In this document: positions 44,375 through 53,214 of the stretch, piece after piece
Layout of the letters: each line of letters starts with the position of its first letter
Position numbering within the stretch: position 1 is the stretch's first letter
Source: CAZEHS01 sp964424355
GTDB lineage: Bacteria; Bacillota; Clostridia; Peptostreptococcales; Acidaminobacteraceae
Reading direction: 5' to 3'
Assembly (NCBI GenBank): GCA_964424355.1
Contig: CAYRIO010000002.1
Coordinates: 1-64,000 of the forward strand
Length of the DNA: 64,000 nt
Translations under genes and position numbers: made by a program
The notes under the pieces: model-generated
Databases searched by the model: none
What the model was told of the DNA's origin: nothing
What the model saw: the letters and a program-made list of their open reading frames with translations, nothing else

Positions 44375-44403
44375 ATAATAGCAAGGGGGGGCGCGTAAGT
44401 CAA
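44375..44403 (-). promoter_or_regulatory. Promoter of the leu T-box transcript
   Basis: TTGACT, 17 bases or one less, TATTAT on the minus strand, a few bases upstream of T-box stem I. Confidence 0.7.
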
Positions 44404-44474
44404 GTGAATATTGCAAAATTTCAATTAATTTGAACCCTTGAAAATTTGTCATAATTCAAATAAGTTCCTTGGCG

Positions 44475-44516
44475 TTGAAATATGACCGCCTCTCTGATAT
44501 GATACTTAATATTAAG
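44475..44516 (+). promoter_or_regulatory. fabI promoter with palindrome at the transcription start
   Basis: TTGAAA, 17 bases, TATGAT (44475-44503). Directly after it, cttaatattaag (44505-44516) is a perfect 12-bp palindrome over the expected +1. It is well placed for a repressor; the sequence is not the FapR consensus that I know. Confidence 0.65.
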
Positions 44517-44660
44517 ACCAGATAATAATCTGGGGAAGAGGATTCACCCTTCTGCAAGGCGGGGATCAGCTTCCAGGCCGTGGGGAATGAAGAAACCTCG
44601 GCATCACAGCCATTGCCTGACCAAGGTTATGAAAAAACAGCGATAATGTAATCGAGTAGC
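44517..44660 (+). ncRNA. Unidentified structured leader of fabI
   Basis: About 170 bases separate the predicted start of transcription from fabI. The leader opens with a perfect hairpin (ccagat-aata-atctgg, 44518-44533). A G/C- and purine-rich part follows with further short stems (ccttctgcaagg; cttc...gaag around 44569-44592; ggca...tgcc at 44600-44617). There is no open reading frame of note, no T-box and no intrinsic terminator before the gene. I could not match it to a known riboswitch. Confidence 0.4.
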
Positions 44661-44684
44661 ACTTAAGAATAAGGGAGAGTTGAC

Positions 44685-45461
44685 ATGGGAAATCTTGTGG
44701 CTAAACAGAATATATTGGTGATGGGTGTTGCCAACAAATGGAGCATTGCCTGGGGAATCGCTCAGAAGCTTCATGAGGAAGGCGCCAATCTTATTTTTTC
44801 TTACTATGGGGACAGCAGCCTGCGCAATCTTGAAAAATTGCTGAATTCGGAGGGCATTCAAGGGGCTTTGCTGCTGGAAGTCGATGTGACCCGGGACGAG
44901 CAGTTGGATCAGGCCTTTGAGACGCTGCGAGAAAAAGTCGGGGTCTTGCATGGCCTCGTTCACAGCATCGCCCATGCAAAAAAAGAGGAACTTTCCGGTG
45001 AATACCTGAACACTTCCCGTGATGGCTTCGCCATGGCACATGACATCAGCGCTTACTCCCTGGTGGCAGCCACCCGGCGAGCGGTTCCGATGATGACTGA
45101 AGGGGGCAGCGTGATTGCCCTGACGTACCTTGGCGGCGAGCGGGTCGTTAAGAATTACAATGTCATGGGGGTTGCCAAGGCCTCCCTGGAAGCCAGCGTG
45201 AAGTACCTGGCCCATGATCTGGGCGTTCAGAACATCCGGGTCAACGCCATCTCGGCAGGACCCATCAAGACCCTTGCGGCCAAAGGGATCGGCGAGATCG
45301 ATAAGCTTCTGAAAGCCTTTGAAGAAAAAGCCCCCATGCATCGCGGCGTCACCCAGGAAGAAGTTGGAAATTCTGCATTATTCCTGCTCAGTCATCTCAG
45401 CAGTGCCATTACCGGCGAAGTACTCCATGTAGATTGTGGGTACAGCATCCTGGGTTACTAG
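44685..45461 (+). CDS. fabI: Enoyl-[acyl-carrier-protein] reductase (NADH)
   Basis: 258 residues, an atypical short-chain dehydrogenase that completes each elongation cycle of fatty acid synthesis. Motifs: NILVMGVANKWSIAWGIA (NAD binding), LVHSIAHA, and a catalytic Tyr/Lys set in the Y-x6-K arrangement of FabI (KNYNVMGVAKASLEASVKYLAHDLG), then AISAGPIKTLAAKGI. The gene stands alone, away from a fab cluster, behind its own promoter and a long structured leader. GGGAGAG lies upstream of the ATG. Confidence 0.95.
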   Translation: MGNLVAKQNILVMGVANKWSIAWGIAQKLHEEGANLIFSYYGDSSLRNLEKLLNSEGIQGALLLEVDVTRDEQLDQAFETLREKVGVLHGLVHSIAHAKKEELSGEYLNTSRDGFAMAHDISAYSLVAATRRAVPMMTEGGSVIALTYLGGERVVKNYNVMGVAKASLEASVKYLAHDLGVQNIRVNAISAGPIKTLAAKGIGEIDKLLKAFEEKAPMHRGVTQEEVGNSALFLLSHLSSAITGEVLHVDCGYSILGY

Positions 45462-45471
45462 AAAACACATG

Positions 45472-45513
45472 GACCGTTGACAAATTATCTAATGTCAACG
45501 GTTTAATTTTTTC
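45472..45513 (+). terminator. Terminator of fabI
   Basis: Stem accgttgaca / tgtcaacggt followed by a T-rich tail. Confidence 0.85.
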
Positions 45514-45580
45514 CAGCAACCGATTATACTGGAGATAGATGATTGATTAAAACGATAACTGATCATTTTGGGGGAAAACC

Positions 45581-46144
45581 ATGCTTGATAGAATCAATTC
45601 GCTAAAGGCGGCGGTACTGGAATTGGAACAGGCTGTAAAGGAAAGTGATGGTGCCGGGTTCAACCGGAACCTTCAGATGATTCGGGAACTTTGCAGTGAC
45701 CTGAAGCTGGTCACCCAGTCGCGGGAGACAGAAACCCGGAAAGATGTGCCCTACCAGGTCATCAACACCATCCCCTTCCTGATGAAGCCAGTGATGCGGG
45801 AGAACCTCTTTGAAGGGAATTACCTGGAAACTTTCTCGGAGGAACGCACAGAGCAGCTGATGCGTTCCGGAGCAATCAATAATCACAATGAGTTCTGGAA
45901 GCAGCATGACACGATTCGGGGGAACGTCTACGGCTCCGTGCCTGTGGAGCTGATCGCCCCGGAAGCGGCGGCGGCCCTGAGCAGTTGTGGGTGGGAAACC
46001 GTAGAGGTGGATATCCTGGATTTCGGACGGAAACGGGTGGATATCCGGCTGGCTACGGAATTCTGTCAGAAGAACTTCGATTACTATATTCTGGTCAAGG
46101 AAACCTCGACAGATATGGTTTTAGCCCTGGTTTTCAATATGTAG
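45581..46144 (+). CDS. Unrecognised cytoplasmic protein
   Basis: 187 residues; I do not recognise a family. The first ~45 residues look like a helical coiled segment (INSLKAAVLELEQAVKESDG). The rest is mixed and acidic, with patterns such as YQVINTIPFLMKP and NFDYYILVKETSTDMVLALVFNM near the end. There is no signal peptide or membrane helix. GGGGGAA lies before the ATG and a hairpin with T-rich tail follows the stop, so it is a real, probably monocistronic gene between fabI and an rluA-type gene. Confidence 0.7.
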   Translation: MLDRINSLKAAVLELEQAVKESDGAGFNRNLQMIRELCSDLKLVTQSRETETRKDVPYQVINTIPFLMKPVMRENLFEGNYLETFSEERTEQLMRSGAINNHNEFWKQHDTIRGNVYGSVPVELIAPEAAAALSSCGWETVEVDILDFGRKRVDIRLATEFCQKNFDYYILVKETSTDMVLALVFNM

Positions 46145-46159
46145 TGCCGTGAAGACGAT

Positions 46160-46190
46160 CCCGCCCTCAAAGGCGGGGTTTCACCTTTCT
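46160..46190 (+). terminator. Terminator after the unknown gene
   Basis: Stem cccgcc / ggcggg with a 6-base loop, followed by a T-rich stretch, between the unknown gene and the RluA-family gene. Confidence 0.6.
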
Positions 46191-46220
46191 TTACCAGATT
46201 ACTTTCTAAAAGGAGTGCGC

Positions 46221-47150
46221 ATGCAGCTAGGCGGGGACGCCCAGACGATTGACTATATCGTCCGGGAAGAGGATCAGGGAAAAAAAGTGATAGAAGTGAT
46301 GGCCCGTTGCATGGGTCTTTCCAGCCGGATGATCCGGCGCTGCAAGCAGGAAAAACTGATGACCGTCAATGAGGTGACCCGTTCGGTGAATGCGATCGTG
46401 ATCAAAGGGGATATCATTGCCGTTCAGCTGGAGCCGGAGGCGAATATCTTTAATCCGGAGCCGATTCCTGTGGAGATTATCTATGAGGATCCTGACGTGC
46501 TGGTGGTGAACAAGGCGGCGGGCCTGGTTGTACACCCAACCAAGGGACACCCGGGAGGCACCTTGGGCAATGCCCTGGCTTGGTATGCCCTTAAAAACGA
46601 AGAAAACTATAAGATCCGCTTTGTAAATCGTCTGGACCGTGACACGACCGGCCTGCTCATCATTGCCAAGAACGGATTTGCCCAGCAGTTCATTTCCGAC
46701 AGGATGCAGGACGGCGCTGTTGAAAAATTGTATCTGGCCTTGGTGCACGGCTGTCCGGAATCGGATGAGGGGACGGTGGATGCACCGATCCAACGGACTC
46801 AGCCGGAGGATATCACCCGGGAGGTTCACGCGGATGGAAAATCCTGTGTGACCCATTACAAGGTTCTGAAAAAATGGCCGGGAGCATCGCTCCTGCAGCT
46901 TAATCTGGAAACCGGCAGGACTCACCAGATCCGGGTTCATATGCAGCATATCGGAAATCCGCTTTTCGGGGATCCGCTCTACGGAAAAGAGGCGTCAGAT
47001 GGCATGGATCGCCAAGCTCTCCATGCCTGGAAGCTGAGCTTTGAAACACCTCGGCGCGGAGCGGTCTGCCTGAAAGCGCCCCTTCCGAAGGATTTTATGG
47101 ATTGCATGGCGTCCCTTGGCGGGGACAGTGTGTTGGAGGAGTTGCTATGA
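46221..47150 (+). CDS. RluA-family pseudouridine synthase
   Basis: 309 residues from the ATG preceded by AAGGAG; a GTG at 46149 would place the start inside the preceding terminator region. An N-terminal S4 RNA-binding domain (SSRMIRRCKQEKLMTVNEV) is followed by the catalytic domain with the active-site Asp in VNRLDRDTTGLLIIAK and the late GRTHQIRVHMQHIGNPLFGDPLYG. It converts specific uridines in rRNA or tRNA to pseudouridine; which site (RluD-like or other) cannot be told. Its stop overlaps the acylphosphatase start (ATGA). Confidence 0.92.
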   Translation: MQLGGDAQTIDYIVREEDQGKKVIEVMARCMGLSSRMIRRCKQEKLMTVNEVTRSVNAIVIKGDIIAVQLEPEANIFNPEPIPVEIIYEDPDVLVVNKAAGLVVHPTKGHPGGTLGNALAWYALKNEENYKIRFVNRLDRDTTGLLIIAKNGFAQQFISDRMQDGAVEKLYLALVHGCPESDEGTVDAPIQRTQPEDITREVHADGKSCVTHYKVLKKWPGASLLQLNLETGRTHQIRVHMQHIGNPLFGDPLYGKEASDGMDRQALHAWKLSFETPRRGAVCLKAPLPKDFMDCMASLGGDSVLEELL

Positions 47151-47416
47151 AAGCATATCGGGTTGTCATCAGAGGCGTGGTACAGGGGATCGGGTTCCGC
47201 TATTTTACCCGCATGACCGCTAACCGGCTTGGGATTTTCGGTTGGGTAAGGAACTGCCCGGACGGCAGTGTGGAAGTACACGGGGAGGGGAATGAAGCCA
47301 GCCTGCAGGTGTTTTTATCAGAACTCCGGCTCGGGCCGTCAGGGCTTGTGGTCGATTCATTCGACGTGAAGGAAATGTCTCCCGACTACTTCTATGGGTT
47401 TGAAATCCGTTGTTGA
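47147..47416 (+). CDS. acyP: Acylphosphatase
   Basis: 89 residues. The small enzyme hydrolyses acyl phosphates such as acetyl phosphate. Catalytic Arg (GIGFRYFT) and Asn (GWVRNCPDGSVEV) are in place. The ATG overlaps the stop of the preceding RluA-family gene and GGAGG lies 7 bases upstream, so translation is coupled. A strong terminator follows. No metabolic link with the pseudouridine synthase is evident. Confidence 0.93.
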   Translation: MKAYRVVIRGVVQGIGFRYFTRMTANRLGIFGWVRNCPDGSVEVHGEGNEASLQVFLSELRLGPSGLVVDSFDVKEMSPDYFYGFEIRC

Positions 47417-47466
47417 GCGGAGAACATCACAGAATTTCACAGCAAATTGCATAGAATGATGAGGAG

Positions 47467-47521
47467 AAGGGGCGTCTCAAATAGGAAGTAATTCCTGATT
47501 TGAGACGCCCCTTTTATTTTT
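47467..47521 (+). terminator. Terminator of the rluA-acyP unit
   Basis: Long stem aaggggcgtctcaaat / atttgagacgcccctt followed by T-rich sequence. Confidence 0.92.
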
Positions 47522-47636
47522 GTTCAATGGACGGGAAATCCTGATTTTTGCAGGGGTTTCATGAAATTATTGCGTGATGGGGACGGCTGGCGGGTATTAA
47601 AAGATAACGGATAATGGGATTCCAAAGGAGAAACGC

Positions 47637-48701
47637 ATGTCAAATCCAGTGATCCTCTGTATCGGTGATGACGAATTGATCCTGAACAGCCTGAAGCATG
47701 AGCTCAAGCTGGCCTTTGGCACGGAATACACCGTGCAGGGAGCCTGTTCCGAGGCAGAGGCCCTGGCGCTGGTCCATGAATATATCCATGCCGATATCCA
47801 GGTTCCCGTGGTGGTAGCGGATGATAAGATGCCACAGACCCGCGGGGATCGATTGCTTTATGAGATCCACTTGCTCTTACCCGCCTCCCGCAAGATCATG
47901 CTGACCAGCCATGCAATCGTGGAAGAGAGTGCCGATGCCAACAACAATGCCGGTTTGTATCGGCTCATCACGAAGCCATGGGATCACGAGGCGTTGATCC
48001 TGGCCATCCGCGAGGCTGTCAAAAGTCATTATCAGGAGCAGGCGACTGAAAGTCCCCATGATTCCCTGGAAGAGATGAACCACGCTCTTAAGAAGCTGGT
48101 GATCGAGCGGACAATGGAACTGATGGAGGCAAAAAAGAAGCTGGAAACCGCAAATATGATTCTGACGCATGAAAAAGAGCAGTTCCACACGGCAGCCATT
48201 ACGGACAGCCTGACACAGCTATTCAACCGCGGTTATTTTATGAAGCGCATGGAGGAAGAAGTCCTCCTCTTCGAGCGATACGGCTCTGAATTCTGTCTGA
48301 TGCTGGTCGATATCGACGATTTTAAAAGAATCAATGAGACCTATGGCCATGGGCTGGGTGATGAAGTGCTGGCTCGGACCGGGGACCTCTTCAGGCATGT
48401 GTTCAGGGAAACTGACTTGGTGAGCCGCTTTGGCGGCGAAGAATTCTTAGTCCTCATGCGGACGGATTCAAAGACAGACTGCCTGGTCATCGCGGAGCGG
48501 TTCCGAACGAATTTTGAAGAGCTGGTGTTTACTGATTCCAGGCTGAGAGTCACTGTCAGTATAGGGATCATCCATTACCAGGGAGAGGGAATCGCGGAAG
48601 TCATCAAGAAAGTGGATGCCCTGATGTCCACCGCCAAGGCAGCCGGGAAGAATCGTGTGGCGACACTACCGACGCTACCCTCAAAAATAGTTGACTCTTG
48701 A
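47637..48701 (+). CDS. Response regulator with GGDEF domain (diguanylate cyclase)
   Basis: 354 residues. N-terminal receiver domain with the acidic pair (IGDDE), a phospho-Asp region reading VVVADDKMPQ, a Thr/Ser position (MLTSH) and the Lys in ITKPWD. A charged helical linker (~140-180) follows. The C-terminal GGDEF domain has RFGGEEF with an I-site Arg-x-x-Asp (RETD) just before. It should make c-di-GMP on phosphorylation. The kinase is not adjacent. The ABC ATPase gene follows after 24 bases, so co-transcription with the export system is likely. AAAGGAG precedes the ATG. Confidence 0.9.
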   Translation: MSNPVILCIGDDELILNSLKHELKLAFGTEYTVQGACSEAEALALVHEYIHADIQVPVVVADDKMPQTRGDRLLYEIHLLLPASRKIMLTSHAIVEESADANNNAGLYRLITKPWDHEALILAIREAVKSHYQEQATESPHDSLEEMNHALKKLVIERTMELMEAKKKLETANMILTHEKEQFHTAAITDSLTQLFNRGYFMKRMEEEVLLFERYGSEFCLMLVDIDDFKRINETYGHGLGDEVLARTGDLFRHVFRETDLVSRFGGEEFLVLMRTDSKTDCLVIAERFRTNFEELVFTDSRLRVTVSIGIIHYQGEGIAEVIKKVDALMSTAKAAGKNRVATLPTLPSKIVDS

Positions 48702-48725
48702 GATGACGCAAAAGGGGTGGCTGTA

Positions 48726-49433
48726 ATGCAGGATACCATTTTGACCATTGAGAATCTGACTAAAATATACAGGATGGGTGAAGTGGATGTATTCGCCCTG
48801 AGAAATGCGTCCTTTCAGGTGAAACAGGGGGAGTTCATTGTGATCCTGGGCCCCAGTGGCTCGGGGAAAAGCACCCTGCTCAATATCCTGGGGGGGATGG
48901 ATCAGCCAACCTCGGGCAGCGTCCGGTTTCGGGAGAATCCCCTGGAAAACATGTCGGAAAAAGCGCTGACGGAATACCGGCGGGAACAGGTGGGGTTTGT
49001 GTTTCAGTTCTACAACCTCATGGCCAATCTGACAGCGCGGGAAAATGTGGAGCTGGCGACTGAAATCTGTCGGGAACCCTTAAGCATTGATGACGTCATG
49101 GAGAGTGTGGGGCTGGGTGAACGGAAAAAGCATTTCCCCTCTCAGCTCAGCGGCGGAGAACAGCAGCGGGTAGCCATAGCCCGGGCGGTGGCCAAGAATC
49201 CCGAGCTCCTATTGTGTGATGAACCCACCGGTGCGCTGGATTATGCAACGGGTATCCAGATCCTTATCCTGCTTAAACAAATCAATCAGGCCTATGGTAA
49301 GACGGTGGTGGTAATCACCCACAATGCTCCCATCGGTGCCATGGGTGACCGGGTTATCCGGATGCGCAGCGGCGAAATCGCTGAAATTCTGGTGAATCCT
49401 GAACCGGTTCCCCCCGAAAGGATTGAATGGTGA
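48726..49433 (+). CDS. ABC transporter ATPase (MacB/LolD/DevA type)
   Basis: 235 residues. All ABC motifs are intact: Walker A GPSGSGKST, Q-loop VFQFYNL, signature LSGGEQQRVAIARA, Walker B LLLCDEPTGALD and the H-loop His in VVITHNA. This branch powers MacB/DevC-type FtsX-fold permeases. It is the first of a three-gene set ATPase-permease-adaptor, overlapping the permease start by 7 bases. A GTG at 48717 is possible, but the ATG at 48726 has better placed AAAGGGGTGG. Confidence 0.92.
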   Translation: MQDTILTIENLTKIYRMGEVDVFALRNASFQVKQGEFIVILGPSGSGKSTLLNILGGMDQPTSGSVRFRENPLENMSEKALTEYRREQVGFVFQFYNLMANLTARENVELATEICREPLSIDDVMESVGLGERKKHFPSQLSGGEQQRVAIARAVAKNPELLLCDEPTGALDYATGIQILILLKQINQAYGKTVVVITHNAPIGAMGDRVIRMRSGEIAEILVNPEPVPPERIEW

Positions 49434-51787
49434 TGAAAAAACTGCACCTGCGCATGCTTCGGATGATCCGCAATCAGTTAGGACAGTTCATTGCCGTCGC
49501 TGCGGTCATCGCGGTGGGGCTTTTGATGTATACGGCCATGAACATGGCCTCTGTCAATCTCGAAAACTCGGTGAACCATTACTATGAGAGCAATCGGTTT
49601 GCGGATGTATTTGTTGAACTGATCAGAATCCCGGATGCTGCGGTATCGGATATCCTGAAGGTGGAGGATGTCGACACGGCGGCTGGAAGAATTGTGCAGG
49701 ATGTCCCCCTGGATGTGGCGGATAAAGACAGCCGGGTGCGGATCCGCCTCATATCGACCCCGCCTGGGGGCAATACCATCAATCAGCTGTATACGGTGAA
49801 GGGAAACGGCAGAGTCCTTTCAGATAGCGATATCCTTGTGGTGGAGCTTTTTGCCAAGGCCAGAAGCCTCCGCTTGAAGGATTCCCTGAAGCCCCATATC
49901 GGCGGACGGTCCTACCCGCTTACGGTTCAGGGCATCATTACCACACCGGAATATATCTACCTGATGGAAAACGAGCAGTCCCTGCTGCCGGATAAGAAGA
50001 ATTTTGGTGTAGGCTTTGTTTCCCAGGATTTTGCTCAACGGGCCTTCGGATTCGAAAAGAGTTTCAATCAGGTTCTTGTCAAGGCTAAGCCTGGAACGAA
50101 TCTGGATCTTCTAAAAGACCGACTGGAAAAGCGGCTTAAGAAATATGGCATCAGGCGGATTTATACCCGGGAGACCCAGATGAGTGCCCGGATCGTTGAG
50201 GAAGAAATCAAGGGGAATCGCAAGGCGGCACAGGTGGTGCCGACGATTTTCCTCATCGTAGCCGCATCGGTCATGATCATCATGATCCAGCGGATGGTGC
50301 GCAATGATCGGATGGCCATCGGCATTTTCAAGGCCCTGGGCTATACGAATGCGCGGATAATCGGGCATTACACCCTGTTTTCCCTGATGATTGGCATCAG
50401 CGGTGCGCTGCCGGGGCTCCTGTTGGGAACCTGGTTGGCAGGCGTCATCGCAACCATGTACACCTCCGATTTCTACAATGTGCCGGAGATGGTGGGAAAA
50501 ATCTACCCGGAGTATTATGGCGGAGCCTTGTTTCTGGCGTTGGTATTTTGCCTGGGTGCAGGTATCTGGGGCGCGCGCTCGGTGATGGATATCACGCCGG
50601 CGGAAGCGATGTGGCCAGAGGTCCCCAAGTCTGGACACCGGATCTGGTTGGAAAATCAAAATTGGATTTGGAAACGGATCAATTTTACATGGAAAATGAC
50701 AATTCGCAATATTTCCAGAAGCAAACGGCGCTTTGCCACCGTTGTTTTCGGCATCGCCATCACCTATGCGGTCACCTATATCCCTCTGTATCTCACCAAC
50801 AGTTCCATGACGGCGTTTACAGAGCAGTATACGGTCTTTCAGACCATGGACTACACCCTTACGTTTTCAAAGCCCATGGATGCGGCGGTGGTTGCGGATC
50901 TGAAAGGGGTGCCTGGGGTCAGCCGTGTGGAACCCTATGATGAATTTCCTTTTGAAATCAGCAAGGGCTGGCGGACCCAGGTGGTCAATGTGGTGGGGTT
51001 ACAGCGGGATACTGGGTTCTTCAACTTGAAAAACCCCGCTGGGGGCCTCCATGCCGTTCCCCGGGAGGGGATTCTGATTTCGGAGAGCCTGGCTCGGATT
51101 TTGGACGCGGATGTGGGCGATCAGCTGGTCTTCAAAAGCTTTATCCCCAATCGCAAGGATAAGGCCTTCCGGGTGGTGGGGCTGGTACAGCAGACCCTGG
51201 GTACCAATATCTATATGTCTCAGGCGCACATGCAGCAGGAGCTCCTGGCGCCGGGCTGGGTTACCGGGGCCCTCATTGCAGGGGATTCAAAAGTGAAAGG
51301 GGCCTTGGTGGATTGGAAGAACATCCTAACGGTCCAATCCAGCACGGATCTGATGAAGATATTCCAGGAGTATATGCAGCTTTCTCTAGCCAGCATATCC
51401 ATCATGGTCATGTTCTCCTTCATCTTGGGGTTCGCCATCGTCTATAATTCCACGATGATGACAATCAATGAAAGGTTGATGGAGTTCTCATCTCTCAGGG
51501 TGCTGGGATTCAGTACCGGGCAGATATTCAGCCTGCTGCTGAAAGAAAATCTTCTGGTGACCCTGTTGGGGCTCCTGGTGGGGATCCCATTGGGGTGGCA
51601 GATGGTGGTCATCACCGTTCGTTTCTACAGCAATGAGCTCTACACCTTTACCGCAATTCCGGAGCTGGAATCATTTTTGCATGCCGGAATCCTGACAGTG
51701 GTATTTGTCGTTTTGGCCCAGGGGGCCACCTATACGCGCATTCGAAGATTGGATTTCATTGAAGCGTTGAAGAACCGGGTGTCATGA
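49427..51787 (+). CDS. FtsX-fold ABC transporter permease
   Basis: 786 residues with an N-terminal membrane helix (IAVAAVIAVGLLMYTAM), a large extracytoplasmic domain (~40-260), three helices, a second extracytoplasmic domain (~450-640) and a final helix group. The two FtsX domains (around 265-385 and 655-780) define the family. The duplicated layout resembles large lipoprotein- or peptide-exporting permeases. It overlaps both neighbours (ATPase by 7 bases, adaptor leader by 4 bases from an upstream start). Substrate unknown. Confidence 0.88.
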   Translation: MVMKKLHLRMLRMIRNQLGQFIAVAAVIAVGLLMYTAMNMASVNLENSVNHYYESNRFADVFVELIRIPDAAVSDILKVEDVDTAAGRIVQDVPLDVADKDSRVRIRLISTPPGGNTINQLYTVKGNGRVLSDSDILVVELFAKARSLRLKDSLKPHIGGRSYPLTVQGIITTPEYIYLMENEQSLLPDKKNFGVGFVSQDFAQRAFGFEKSFNQVLVKAKPGTNLDLLKDRLEKRLKKYGIRRIYTRETQMSARIVEEEIKGNRKAAQVVPTIFLIVAASVMIIMIQRMVRNDRMAIGIFKALGYTNARIIGHYTLFSLMIGISGALPGLLLGTWLAGVIATMYTSDFYNVPEMVGKIYPEYYGGALFLALVFCLGAGIWGARSVMDITPAEAMWPEVPKSGHRIWLENQNWIWKRINFTWKMTIRNISRSKRRFATVVFGIAITYAVTYIPLYLTNSSMTAFTEQYTVFQTMDYTLTFSKPMDAAVVADLKGVPGVSRVEPYDEFPFEISKGWRTQVVNVVGLQRDTGFFNLKNPAGGLHAVPREGILISESLARILDADVGDQLVFKSFIPNRKDKAFRVVGLVQQTLGTNIYMSQAHMQQELLAPGWVTGALIAGDSKVKGALVDWKNILTVQSSTDLMKIFQEYMQLSLASISIMVMFSFILGFAIVYNSTMMTINERLMEFSSLRVLGFSTGQIFSLLLKENLLVTLLGLLVGIPLGWQMVVITVRFYSNELYTFTAIPELESFLHAGILTVVFVVLAQGATYTRIRRLDFIEALKNRVS

Positions 51788-51807
51788 ATCGAGTTGGAGG
51801 TGGTCAC

Positions 51808-53067
51808 ATGGATAAGGGGTTGCTGAAGCAATGGCAGTCAGCGGTTTTCAAGCATAAAAAGTGGGTGCTGGCAGGGATCGCCATGTTGATGATCCTGGGA
51901 TTCGCCCTGAAGGGTGGTGCGGCTCTGCCGGTCACGACTCAGGATGTGAAACTGGGAACCGTCAGCAAAATCATAGAGGCCACCGCCACAGTGGAAAGTC
52001 AGACGGAACGGACCATACAGGGGCAGATTTCCGGGGAGGTCCTGGAGGTTTTCAAAGCCACAGGGGATGCAGTCAAAGTGGGCGATCTTCTCGCCTTGGT
52101 CGATGTGCGGGATATCGCCCTGACGATTAAAGGACTGGAAGCCCAAAAGGCTTCTCTGGCATCAGCGATGGCCGATGCCGATGCCCCCACACCGGAAGCA
52201 CTGAGGCAAGCGGAGGCACAGATGAAGGCTGATGCCATCGCTTGGTCGGCTGCAACACGGGGCTATAAACAGGCAAAGACCCTGTACGATTCCGGCGCGG
52301 CCAGCTTGGAACTGCTGCAGAGTGCAAAAGAGGGGATGGACAGCGCGGAACAGACCGCCATCATCAGTGAGGCAGCCTACGGTGCTATCCGGAACGGACT
52401 CAGCTCACACCAGCGTGACCGGTATCAGGCTGAGATTGCAGCGGTTCAATCCCAGATCGATCAGGTGAAGGTAAACCAAGACCGTTTCCGGATCATCAGC
52501 CCGGTGAATGGCGTTGTGACACTTCGGGGAGTTGAACCCGGGCAGATGATCGTGGCGGGCACGCCGCTGTTTGAGATTGACGATACTGCCCTCCTCAGGC
52601 TGGCTGCAGACCTGCTGGTCCAGGATGCTGCCCGGATCAATCTGGGCACACCAATTCGCGCCTTTGATGAAGAGTCCGGTATTGCGGTCACAGGAACTGT
52701 TTCAAAAATAGACCCCAAGGCTTTCAGCAAGCTGTCCGATCTGGGCATCGAGCAGAAACGGGTGCGGGTTCAAATCAGCCTAAGCCCCGGAACACCGATT
52801 CTGAGAATTGGAATGGAACTGGATCTGGAGGCCATCGAGGCACAAAAGGACGGTGTCCCCATGCTATCGGATAGCGCGGTGTTCCGGATCAATGAAAAAG
52901 CCCATGTGTTCAGGATCATCGGCGGGGTTGCAAAGCTGACGCCGATTGAAGTGGGTCTTGAGGGGAAAAACACCGTTGAAATCCTGTCCGGACTGCAGGT
53001 AGGAGACCGAGTCGTCGATGCCCCGGGCAATGATCTGAAGGATGGGGCAAAGGTTAAAATAGACTAG
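51808..53067 (+). CDS. HlyD/MacA-type periplasmic adaptor protein
   Basis: About 419 residues from the ATG preceded by GGAGGTGG. One N-terminal membrane anchor (WVLAGIAMLMILGFAL), a split biotinyl-lipoyl-like domain (TVESQTERTIQGQISGEVLEV...RIISPVNGVVTLRGVEPGQMI), a helical hairpin (~110-225), a beta-barrel domain and a C-terminal membrane-proximal domain. Adaptors of this type extend an ABC exporter outside the membrane. It is the last gene of the REC-GGDEF/ABC unit. In a Gram-positive cell it would work at the wall. Confidence 0.88.
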   Translation: MDKGLLKQWQSAVFKHKKWVLAGIAMLMILGFALKGGAALPVTTQDVKLGTVSKIIEATATVESQTERTIQGQISGEVLEVFKATGDAVKVGDLLALVDVRDIALTIKGLEAQKASLASAMADADAPTPEALRQAEAQMKADAIAWSAATRGYKQAKTLYDSGAASLELLQSAKEGMDSAEQTAIISEAAYGAIRNGLSSHQRDRYQAEIAAVQSQIDQVKVNQDRFRIISPVNGVVTLRGVEPGQMIVAGTPLFEIDDTALLRLAADLLVQDAARINLGTPIRAFDEESGIAVTGTVSKIDPKAFSKLSDLGIEQKRVRVQISLSPGTPILRIGMELDLEAIEAQKDGVPMLSDSAVFRINEKAHVFRIIGGVAKLTPIEVGLEGKNTVEILSGLQVGDRVVDAPGNDLKDGAKVKID

Positions 53068-53142
53068 TGAAGCAAAAACCGGCACTTTTAACACTAACGA
53101 CTATAAAGAAACGTTATCATAGGTTAAATCAACTAAAAAAAC

Positions 53143-53170
53143 TTGATTTTATAGAATGATAGATTATAAT
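53143..53170 (+). promoter_or_regulatory. Promoter of glnA
   Basis: TTGATT, 16 bases, TATAAT, about 45 bases before the ATG. Confidence 0.75.
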
Positions 53171-53214
53171 GTGAGTATAAGACATGTAATTATCATTCGA
53201 ATGGGGGAAGGTAT

